Below, piece by piece: positions 1 through 4,897 of a DNA stretch of 5,287 nt. Below the pieces are notes generated by a model. That model saw only the letters and a list, made by a program, of their open reading frames with translations. It did no database searches and was not told the origin of the DNA. The position numbers and the translations under genes were made by a program. The stretch's first letter is position 1, and each line of letters opens with the position of its first letter. This DNA comes from an uncultured Mucilaginibacter sp. Lineage in GTDB: Bacteria; Bacteroidota; Bacteroidia; Sphingobacteriales; Sphingobacteriaceae. Location of the stretch: the NCBI GenBank assembly GCA_946479225.1, contig CAMLFI010000219.1:1-5287 (forward strand), in the 5' to 3' direction.

Positions 1-667
1 CAGCTATGCGGATAATCTCGTTACGCACACCGTCTTCTTCTGATCCCATTATAATAGCGGTAGGCGCGGTATAATCCGGCTGGTAAATATATTCCTTGGT
101 TTTTTCGGTGCAGCACACCAATTGCAGGCCCGATTCCTGGATGAATCTAACCGTCTGCATAAAATTATCATGCCTGCAAACCGGGATCTTATATAAAGCT
201 CCAGCCGAAGTTTTAATAGCATCGGGATTGATCTGTGCCGAACCTTTTGCCGGCACCACAATGGCGTGCACGCCGCTGCATTCTGCCGTACGGGCAATGG
301 CGCCCATATTGCGTACATCGGTTATTGAGTCGAGTATTAAAATGAGCGGGGTTTCGCCCTTTTCAAATATCTGGGGGATGATGTCTTCAATTTTTTGATA
401 AACAATAGGCGATATAAAAGCCACAACGCCCTGGTGGTTTTTCATAGTGAGGCGGTTCAGCTTCTCAACAGGCACCTGTTGTGCCGTAATATTATATTGG
501 TTAAGCAGTTCTTTAAGCTCAGCCATAAGGCCGCCGCCAACGCCGCGCTGCACATAAAGCGACTCGATTTCTTTACCTGAGCGGATAGCTTCTATTACCG
601 CGCGGGTGCCAAATACCATTTGATTGCTTTCTCTCGGTTCCCTGCTTTCCCGGTTATTATACATCAT
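1..667 (-). CDS. rlmB: 23S rRNA (guanosine-2'-O-)-methyltransferase RlmB, 3' end cut off by window
   Basis: Predicted SPOUT (TrmH/SpoU) methyltransferase that uses S-adenosylmethionine to 2'-O-methylate a guanosine in the 23S rRNA peptidyl-transferase region (G2251 in E. coli). The visible 222 residues read from ATG at 667. Residues 17-90 fit the small L30e-like substrate-binding domain (MVFGTRAVIEAI start, KNHQGVVAF end). The SPOUT domain follows, with motif 1 around residues 113-127 (D, N120, G122, R126-T-A) and motif 2 at 206-214 (IMGSEEDGV, E210). Motif 3, the SLNVS region of the AdoMet-binding knot, lies beyond the edge; about 25-30 residues should be missing. A second ATG (664) and Met17 (619) are alternative starts; Met17 aligns with the E. 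coli start, but the promoter at 692-699 favours the longer form with a charged 16-residue N-terminus. A related tRNA TrmH is less likely because the L30e-like domain is present. Confidence 0.93.
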   Translation of the reverse strand, partial: MMYNNRESREPRESNQMVFGTRAVIEAIRSGKEIESLYVQRGVGGGLMAELKELLNQYNITAQQVPVEKLNRLTMKNHQGVVAFISPIVYQKIEDIIPQIFEKGETPLILILDSITDVRNMGAIARTAECSGVHAIVVPAKGSAQINPDAIKTSAGALYKIPVCRHDNFMQTVRFIQESGLQLVCCTEKTKEYIYQPDYTAPTAIIMGSEEDGVRNEIIRIA

Positions 668-691
668 TTTTTACTATAACTGTCTGAAAAA

Positions 692-699
692 CAAAAGTA
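692..699 (-). promoter_or_regulatory. Candidate Bacteroidota -7 element for rlmB
   Basis: The minus strand reads TACTTTTG here, matching the Bacteroidota primary-sigma -7 consensus TAnnTTTG at all six defined bases. The element is centred near -7 in this phylum, so transcription would start around 688 and give an rlmB leader of about 21 nt. No convincing -33 TTTG is visible about 19 bp upstream, so only half of the promoter is supported. Confidence 0.5.
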
Positions 700-758
700 G
701 CTATATTAATTGATTAAGCCTTTATTGAAGTGTTTTAAGCGGCAGTTTAAGGCACTGG

Positions 759-770
759 TTAACATGTTAA
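759..770. promoter_or_regulatory. 12-bp perfect palindrome TTAACATGTTAA
   Basis: This is an exact two-fold symmetric 12-mer ending 5 bp before the perfect DnaA box. It contains one GTTAAC (758-763) and one TGTTAA (765-770), the sequence that recurs across this intergenic region. The symmetry suits a dimeric DNA-binding protein. Which protein binds, if any, cannot be read from the sequence. Confidence 0.4.
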
Positions 771-775
771 AAACG

Positions 776-784
776 TTATCCACA
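776..784 (+). promoter_or_regulatory. DnaA box, perfect consensus TTATCCACA
   Basis: The nonamer is identical to the highest-affinity E. coli DnaA box. It lies about 88 bp upstream of the predicted rlmB transcription start and about 155 bp upstream of the dnaB start. Its CCACA is mirrored by TGTGG at 786-790 with one base between, but the full minus-strand nonamer there fits the DnaA consensus at only about six of nine positions. A further weak TGTG-containing candidate sits at 803-811. One exact match to this nonamer in a 272-bp gap, on either strand, is unlikely by chance (roughly 0.002 expected). DnaA from most bacteria recognises this sequence. Confidence 0.6.
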
Positions 785-927
785 TTGTGGTAAGTTGCTG
801 AATGTGAGAACGAAATTTTGCTATTCAACAAGTTGTTAACAATGGGTGTTAATTAAAATCATTTAAAACGGTATCAAAAAAGCGGTTTTAATTTTATGCT
901 GTTAACCAAATGTTAACGATTGTTGTC

Positions 928-935
928 TATTTTTG
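928..935 (+). promoter_or_regulatory. Candidate Bacteroidota -7 element for dnaB, implying an almost leaderless transcript
   Basis: TATTTTTG matches TAnnTTTG at all defined bases and ends only four bases before the dnaB ATG at 940. With the element centred near -7, transcription would begin at about 939-940. No TTTG-type -33 box is present; the TGTTAAC pair at 900-906 and 911-917 occupies that region. The match is AT-rich and could be fortuitous. Confidence 0.5.
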
Positions 936-939
936 ATAC

Positions 940-2493
940 ATGATGTTTGAGAACGAAAACTCCAATTACAAGCCGAATACCAACGAAAAAAGAAGCCGTA
1001 TTTCCAACCCTACACCTTACACTGGTTTAGGCAAGTTGCCGCCACAGGCAGTTGACCTTGAAGAGGCTGTTTTGGGTGCCTTAATGCTTGAAAAAGACGC
1101 TCTTTCATCAGTTATTGATATTTTAAAACCAGAGGTTTTTTACCGCGATAATCATCAGCGCATTTTTCAGGCGATACGTACTTTGTTTGAAAAAACATCG
1201 CCGGTTGATATCCTTACGGTAACCGCCCAACTGCGCACGCAGGGCGAACTGGAAATGATTGGCGGCGCTTATTACATAACCGAGCTCACTAATCGCGTAG
1301 CTTCGGCAGCTAATATTGAGTACCACTCGCGTATTATCATCCAGAAATTTATTCAGCGCGAGTTGATCAGGATATCAACAGACATTATCAACAGCGCGTA
1401 TGAAGATACGACGGATGTGCTTGACTTGCTGGACAAAGCAGAAAAGAACCTGTTTGAGATAGCACAGAATAACCTTCGCCGCGATTCGCGCAAAATGGAT
1501 GATCTGTTGCACGAAACGTTGAAAGAAATAGAATTACTTAAAGACAAAAAAGACGGCCTTACCGGTATCGCTTCCGGCTTTACCGAGCTAGACAGAATGA
1601 CATCGGGCTGGCAAAAATCTGACCTCGTAATTATAGCTGCCCGCCCTGCAATGGGTAAAACTGCCTTTGTGTTAAGCTGCGCGCGTAATGCGGCCGTTGA
1701 TTTCGATAAGCCGGTTGTAGTATTCTCTCTGGAGATGTCGTCTATCCAATTAGTAAATCGTCTGGTATCAGGTGAGACCGAAATTGAACAGGAGAAAATT
1801 AGAAAAGGCACGCTTGAGGAATGGGAATGGCAACAGATCCACTCAAAAATTGGCAGATTGGAACAGGCTCCGCTTATTATAGATGATACCCCGGCGCTTA
1901 ATATTTTCGAGTTCCGCGCTAAATGCCGCCGCTTAAAATCGCAGCATGATATTCAATTGATCATAATTGACTACCTCCAACTAATGCAAGGTAAAGCTGA
2001 TGGAAAAGGCGGTGGTAACCGCGAGCAGGAGATAGGTAGTATATCGCGTGCGCTGAAATCAGTAGCTAAAGAGCTGAATGTGCCCGTTATTGCACTTTCG
2101 CAGTTAAGTCGCGCGGTTGAGAATCGCCCCGGTGGTTCTAAGCGCCCAATGCTTTCAGATTTACGTGAATCTGGTTCTATTGAGCAGGATGCAGATATGG
2201 TATTGTTCCTTTACCGCCCTGAATACTACGGACTGGAAGTGGACGAAGACAACAACCCAACCCAGGGCGTAGGCGAGGTTATTATAGCCAAGCACCGTAA
2301 CGGCGAAACCGGCAGGGTTAGATTGAAGTTTGTGGGCAAATATGTTAAGTTCACCGATCTGGAAACTACAGACAGCTTTGAAGCACCAAGTCCTTTTGCA
2401 GGGCTTAACCCATCACAAAACTTTGACAAGCCAAGCAACTTTATCATCCGCCCGTCCCGCATGGATGATCTGGAAGATGAACCACCGTTTTAA
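940..2493 (+). CDS. dnaB: Replicative DNA helicase DnaB
   Basis: Hexameric 5'-3' helicase that unwinds the chromosomal replication fork and binds DnaG primase. It has 517 residues, slightly longer than E. coli DnaB (471) because of N- and C-terminal tails. Residues 1-30 are a polar tail; about 32-133 form the DnaB N-terminal domain (PQAVDLEEAVLGALML); about 135-200 form the helical linker; about 207-473 form the RecA-like motor. Visible motifs are Walker A at 234-241 (ARPAMGKT, K240), catalytic Glu265 in FSLEMS, Walker B at 340-348 with D344 (IIIDYLQL), the SQLSRAVENRP segment at 387-397, and the arginine-finger motif KHRNG at 451-455. There is no intein. The tail 475-517 ends DDLEDEPPF, like an SSB C-terminal tip. 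The start must be 940 or the adjacent ATG 943: TGA stands in frame at 934-936 and the next Met is residue 49, inside the conserved domain. Confidence 0.97.
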   Translation: MMFENENSNYKPNTNEKRSRISNPTPYTGLGKLPPQAVDLEEAVLGALMLEKDALSSVIDILKPEVFYRDNHQRIFQAIRTLFEKTSPVDILTVTAQLRTQGELEMIGGAYYITELTNRVASAANIEYHSRIIIQKFIQRELIRISTDIINSAYEDTTDVLDLLDKAEKNLFEIAQNNLRRDSRKMDDLLHETLKEIELLKDKKDGLTGIASGFTELDRMTSGWQKSDLVIIAARPAMGKTAFVLSCARNAAVDFDKPVVVFSLEMSSIQLVNRLVSGETEIEQEKIRKGTLEEWEWQQIHSKIGRLEQAPLIIDDTPALNIFEFRAKCRRLKSQHDIQLIIIDYLQLMQGKADGKGGGNREQEIGSISRALKSVAKELNVPVIALSQLSRAVENRPGGSKRPMLSDLRESGSIEQDADMVLFLYRPEYYGLEVDEDNNPTQGVGEVIIAKHRNGETGRVRLKFVGKYVKFTDLETTDSFEAPSPFAGLNPSQNFDKPSNFIIRPSRMDDLEDEPPF

Positions 2494-2499
2494 TAAATA

Positions 2500-2534
2500 A
2501 CAAAAAAAGCCACCGATAAAGTGGCTTTTTTTGT
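2500..2534. terminator. Bidirectional intrinsic terminator between dnaB and dps
   Basis: Perfect 14-bp arms at 2500-2513 and 2521-2534 flank a 7-nt loop (CGATAAA). The core is GCCAC/GTGGC, with a run of A7 before it and T7 after it, so a U-tract follows the hairpin on either strand. It starts 6 nt after the dnaB stop and lies 73 nt past the dps stop on the other strand. It therefore fits as the shared terminator of these convergent genes. Confidence 0.92.
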
Positions 2535-2573
2535 ATTATCTTAATCCAAGAAGTCCGCTTTATTATGATAGGC

Positions 2574-2601
2574 TCTTGACTCTTGGTTCTTGACTCTTGC
2601 T
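2574..2601 (+). repeat. Four tandem heptamers of the form TCTTGNN
   Basis: Four consecutive 7-mers read TCTTGAC, TCTTGGT, TCTTGAC, TCTTGCT. Equivalently, a 14-bp unit is repeated twice with one mismatch. The array lies 6 nt beyond the dps stop codon, between it and the shared terminator, so it is transcribed in the dps 3' UTR. It looks like a short tandemly repeated repetitive sequence. The unit length is a multiple of neither 2 nor 3, and the array is non-coding. Confidence 0.75.
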
Positions 2602-2607
2602 TCCATT

Positions 2608-3087
2608 TCAATCCTCATTAACAAATGAACGCAGCATCCAGGTGTTTTTCTCTTTATACTGCATAAACTTGTTGATCATATCGTTGGTGCCGTCGTCACC
2701 GGCTTTCTCACTGATCCCCATTAGTTCGCGCTCCATTTCGATCAGTTTAGCCATATCGTCAATTATAGCTTTTACCAGATTGGTATCCTTAACACCTATA
2801 GTATTTATCTCTTTTATCTCTGAAATTTTAATGTACTCTGCAAAGGTGCTTACAGGCGGTTTGCCAAGCGTTAAAACACGTTCAGCTATTTCGTCAATGG
2901 TTAACTGTGCCTGCGTATATAACTCTTCAAATTTTATGTGCAGCGTGAAAAAGTTGTTCCCCTTAACATTCCAATGACAACCCCTTAGTTTTTGATAGTG
3001 GACATGATAATTGGCAAGCAGATCATTTAAGTGATCAACAACCGGTTTAACTGCTTTTTCTGTAAGGCTTATTTCTTTAGCGTCCAT
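2608..3087 (-). CDS. dps: Dps-family ferritin-like DNA-protection protein
   Basis: Dodecameric mini-ferritin that oxidises Fe(II), preferentially with hydrogen peroxide, and stores it as a mineral core; many members also bind DNA. The length of 159 residues is typical. The inter-subunit ferroxidase set is complete: H38 (CHWNVKG), H50, E54, D65 and E69 (DEIAERV). Their spacings of 12, 16, 27 and 31 from the first His equal those of Listeria Dps (H31, H43, D47, D58, E62). W39 next to the site is also kept. The N-terminal tail is short and has few basic residues, so DNA binding through a Lys-rich tail is doubtful. The gene converges on dnaB and diverges from the operon starting at 3182, so it appears monocistronic. 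I found no TAnnTTTG element upstream of it. An inverted repeat covers its start codon. OxyR control is known for dps in Bacteroides, but no OxyR site could be recognised here. Confidence 0.95.
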   Translation of the reverse strand: MDAKEISLTEKAVKPVVDHLNDLLANYHVHYQKLRGCHWNVKGNNFFTLHIKFEELYTQAQLTIDEIAERVLTLGKPPVSTFAEYIKISEIKEINTIGVKDTNLVKAIIDDMAKLIEMERELMGISEKAGDDGTNDMINKFMQYKEKNTWMLRSFVNED

Positions 3088-3103
3088 AATGTTTTAATTA
3101 TGG
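3084..3103 (-). promoter_or_regulatory. Inverted repeat CCATAAT-N6-ATTATGG spanning the dps start codon
   Basis: Two perfect 7-bp arms (3084-3090 and 3097-3103) are separated by six bases. The dps ATG (3085-3087) lies inside the start-proximal arm. In the dps mRNA this could form a 7-bp stem with a 6-nt loop that hides the AUG. As DNA it is a symmetric 20-bp site that could be an operator. Its ATAAT/ATTAT halves vaguely recall Fur/PerR boxes, but the 6-bp spacer differs from a 7-1-7 box, so no regulator is assigned. Confidence 0.45.
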
Positions 3104-3140
3104 TGATGGAACAGACGTCTACAGCTTTTGTTTAATAAAA

Positions 3141-3168
3141 ATGCCGGTCTTTTTATTAATAAAGGCAT
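3141..3168. promoter_or_regulatory. Nested symmetric element in the dps / DUF4905 divergent gap
   Basis: ATGCC at 3141-3145 and GGCAT at 3164-3168 form 5-bp inverted arms. Between them lies the perfect 12-bp palindrome TTTATTAATAAA (3152-3163). TTAATAAA also occurs as a direct repeat at 3132-3139 and 3156-3163. An 8-bp palindrome AGACGTCT lies at 3113-3120. The 94-bp gap between the divergent starts thus holds several candidate operators, but AT-rich palindromes arise readily by chance. Confidence 0.3.
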
Positions 3169-3173
3169 ATTTG
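3166..3173 (+). promoter_or_regulatory. Possible -7 element for the DUF4905-LysM-kinase operon
   Basis: CATATTTG differs from TAnnTTTG by one base (C for T at the first position). It would place the transcription start near 3177, only about 5 nt before the ATG at 3182. This supports ATG 3182 over the upstream TTG at 3128, which would lie outside such a transcript. The mismatch and the lack of a clear -33 box keep this tentative. Confidence 0.3.
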
Positions 3174-3181
3174 TATTTCTT

Positions 3182-3937
3182 ATGACGCAGCGTTTACTAT
3201 TCATCAGCAAGCAATTTAACGGCCTTATCTGGCGGCTGGAAATTGACGAAATAAGCGACACGATTTACCTGGAAATAAGAAAAACGGAGGACAAACTCGT
3301 GTCTTTTGCGGCTGTTGATCTTACATCGGGCCAAATAAAATTTAAAGATGTCACCCTTCCCGAACGCTGGCTGACCGGCATAGAGGCCGCTTACAACAAT
3401 GTATTATTACTACATGGCTATCAAGGACAAAATGCCCCGGTACACCGAGGGCTAACTGCCCTAACGGCTGATGGCTCAGTTTTGTGGAGCAATTATAGCA
3501 TAGCTTTTGACCACCTAACCATAAACGGCCCTGTTACTTATGCTGCTCAGATTCAGCCGCGTAAGCTTTTTTTAATTGATATTAATAACGGTGCCAACAT
3601 CAGGCCATTTGATAGCGGCTTGGATGAAGAGTATACAAACAGCGTTACTTTTCCGGAGAATATTAACAGTACGGATTTAAACTTTGAGCTTCCTGAAGAG
3701 TCGTATAACCAAGTTGTGCATTATCTTAGTTACAGTAATTATAGAATTGTATCTTTGCACACGCTTTTGGCAGGGCAGTTAAAACAGCACTTGTATGTGT
3801 GGGACGGTGATGAGTTGATTTATGAAGATTTAATGAACGATAACATACAAAAAATGCAGCCCGAGGCGTTTATCCTGTGTAAAAATAGGGTAATATATAT
3901 TAAAAACAAGACCGAGTTAAAGGTTATTTCCCTATAA
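3182..3937 (+). CDS. DUF4905-like protein of unknown function, cytoplasmic
   Basis: The protein has 251 residues, no signal peptide, no membrane segment and no recognisable catalytic motif. It is beta-rich, and several segments resemble PQQ/WD-type propeller blades: AVDLTSGQIKF (44-54), LTADGSVLW (94-102), LFLIDINNGANI (129-140), LYVWDGDELIYEDL (204-217) and a final VIYIKNKTELKVISL. From memory the size, opening MTQRLLFISKQFNGLIWRL and phylum fit Pfam DUF4905, a Bacteroidota family without known function; this was not searched. I chose ATG 3182 over an in-frame TTG at 3128 because the TTG would add an unusual hydrophobic leader and overlap the promoter region. It is the first gene of a plus-strand operon, 21 nt before the LysM gene, and is divergent from dps. 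A small beta-propeller or scaffold role is only an inference from the blade-like segments. Confidence 0.7.
   Translation: MTQRLLFISKQFNGLIWRLEIDEISDTIYLEIRKTEDKLVSFAAVDLTSGQIKFKDVTLPERWLTGIEAAYNNVLLLHGYQGQNAPVHRGLTALTADGSVLWSNYSIAFDHLTINGPVTYAAQIQPRKLFLIDINNGANIRPFDSGLDEEYTNSVTFPENINSTDLNFELPEESYNQVVHYLSYSNYRIVSLHTLLAGQLKQHLYVWDGDELIYEDLMNDNIQKMQPEAFILCKNRVIYIKNKTELKVISL
3750..3757 (+). promoter_or_regulatory. Possible internal promoter upstream of the LysM gene
   Basis: TATCTTTG, followed by CAC, is a full match to TAnnTTTG and lies within the DUF4905-like gene. It would start a transcript near 3761, about 200 nt before the LysM start. About two or three such matches are expected by chance across both strands of a window this size, and no -33 box is evident, so the call is weak. 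Confidence 0.2.
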
Positions 3938-3958
3938 ATATCTGAATACAAAGTTATT

Positions 3959-4897
3959 ATGAAATTAAAAGTTTTGTTGTTAGTTGCACCTTGTTTATCG
4001 CTGTCGATACAGCTATTTGCATCGGCCCCGGTAGATTCTATCGGTGTTGAGAACTTAAACGGTAAAAAAGTTGTACTGCATAAATTGGACCCGAAGGATA
4101 ATTACTTCTCTGTTGGCCGTAAGTACGGTGTAAGTCCCGGCGCTATTATACAATTCAATAACAACGCCGCGCTTAAAGTTGGCGGTGTTATTAAAGTACC
4201 TACCGAGCGGCCATTTTCAGCGCCGGTAACCCAGCCTGTAGTATCGCAAACTACGCCGGCCGGATCGCAAAATACATCAGTTGTTTCACAAAATGCGCCT
4301 GTTGTTTCGCAAGCAGCGCCCTCAACTGTTACGGCAGATGCAGATGTTCAGCAATATAAAGTGTCAGCCGGAGAAACGTTATATTCAATCGCCAAGCGGT
4401 TTAACACTACTGTAGATGAAATTGTGAAGCTAAATAACCTTCCGAACACTACCGCCGTATCGGGTCAGCTTTTAAAAATTAAACTGAACTCAGCTAACGT
4501 GCCGGCACCGGTTCCTGTAGTTCCTCCTACAATTGTTAAAACCGATTCTTTCAGCTATAGTAGTCCGCAGGATAGTATGAACGCTGTTAAATTTGGGGCT
4601 AATAAATTCGGCTTGTTTGAAAAAGCAGAAAAAGGCGTAGCTGTTTCTATGACCGAAGAAGGTTTGGACCCGTCAAAGAAACTGGCGCTTCACCGCACTG
4701 CTCCTGTGGGTACGGTTATAAAAATAACTAATCCAATGACGTGTAAAACAGCCTTTGCCAAGGTTGTGGGTCGTTTTACGGATACTGAAGCTACTAAAGA
4801 TGCCATTATTGTGGTAACCAAAAACGTTGCCGATTCTATTGGAGCGTTGGATAAACGGGTTCATGTAAACATCAGCTACGGTGTTCCAAATGAGTAA
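3959..4897 (+). CDS. Exported LysM peptidoglycan-binding protein with RlpA-like barrel
   Basis: The 312-residue protein starts with a signal peptide (MKLK, hydrophobic to about residue 20, exit near ASA at 21-23), so it should act in the periplasm or at the outer membrane. LysM repeats lie at about 39-82 (degenerate: DNYFSVGRKYGVS, IIQFNN, LKVGGVIKVP) and 131-175 (canonical: YKVSAGETLYSIAKRFNTT, IVKLNN, GQLLKI); LysM binds GlcNAc in peptidoglycan. A Ser/Gln/Pro/Val linker with three VVSQ copies separates them. Residues about 217-308 resemble the double-psi barrel of RlpA lytic transglycosylases (LALHRTAPVGTVIKITNP). Glu234 and His245 align with RlpA active-site positions, but the Asp of the NDRGP motif is Gly271. 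It is therefore probably a structural or binding protein rather than an active transglycosylase. It lies 21 nt after the DUF4905-like gene and overlaps the kinase gene by 8 nt. It is not a lipoprotein: Cys12 follows Pro and is too early. Confidence 0.88.
   Translation: MKLKVLLLVAPCLSLSIQLFASAPVDSIGVENLNGKKVVLHKLDPKDNYFSVGRKYGVSPGAIIQFNNNAALKVGGVIKVPTERPFSAPVTQPVVSQTTPAGSQNTSVVSQNAPVVSQAAPSTVTADADVQQYKVSAGETLYSIAKRFNTTVDEIVKLNNLPNTTAVSGQLLKIKLNSANVPAPVPVVPPTIVKTDSFSYSSPQDSMNAVKFGANKFGLFEKAEKGVAVSMTEEGLDPSKKLALHRTAPVGTVIKITNPMTCKTAFAKVVGRFTDTEATKDAIIVVTKNVADSIGALDKRVHVNISYGVPNE

Larger units (their letters stand above)
757..917 (+). repeat. Cluster of GTTAAC / TGTTAA elements in the rlmB-dnaB gap
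   Basis: Exact GTTAAC occurs at 758-763, 835-840, 901-906 and 912-917. The last three are preceded by T (TGTTAAC). Partial TGTTAA copies occur at 765-770 and 847-852. The four full copies are spaced 77, 66 and 11 bp, all multiples of 11. The copy at 833-842 sits in the 10-bp palindrome TTGTTAACAA. Elsewhere in the window I found only one GTTAAC, inside dps at 2900-2905. The two copies nearest dnaB occupy the place where a -33 element would be. The cluster may be an operator array; AT-rich composition makes a single copy uninformative but not four in 160 bp. Confidence 0.5.

Noticed and set aside
96..580. Plus-strand open frames of 100 and 61 codons over rlmB
   Set aside because: They are antisense to a clear SPOUT methyltransferase with conserved motifs. 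Their translations are low-complexity and Cys/Ser-rich without domain features.
863..891. Inverted repeat TTAAAAC / GTTTTAA with a 15-base spacer
   Set aside because: Short AT-rich arms with a long loop in AT-rich DNA are expected by chance. There is no U-tract and no position relative to a gene end that would make it a terminator.
668..939. Chromosomal replication origin between rlmB and dnaB
   Set aside because: Only one perfect DnaA box is present. The two weak candidates match about six of nine positions, and no AT-rich 13-mer array or DnaA-trio is recognisable. A regulatory DnaA site is the simpler reading.
1353..1811. 152-codon open frame antisense to dnaB
   Set aside because: It lies wholly within the strongly supported dnaB motor-domain coding sequence, its translation resembles no family, and it has no start context. 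It is a shadow frame.
2597..2977. 126-codon plus-strand frame antisense to dps
   Set aside because: It is hydrophobic and Ser/Ile-rich as expected from reading the reverse complement of dps. The dps ferroxidase residues are intact on the other strand.
3128..3181. TTG start extending the DUF4905-like protein by 18 residues
   Set aside because: The ATG at 3182 sits just after a -7-like element. The extension would overlap the control region and add a stretch ill-suited to a soluble protein.
3986..3997. Lipobox at Cys12 of the LysM protein
   Set aside because: The residue before Cys is Pro, not Gly/Ala/Ser, and the hydrophobic stretch before it is too short for signal peptidase II.
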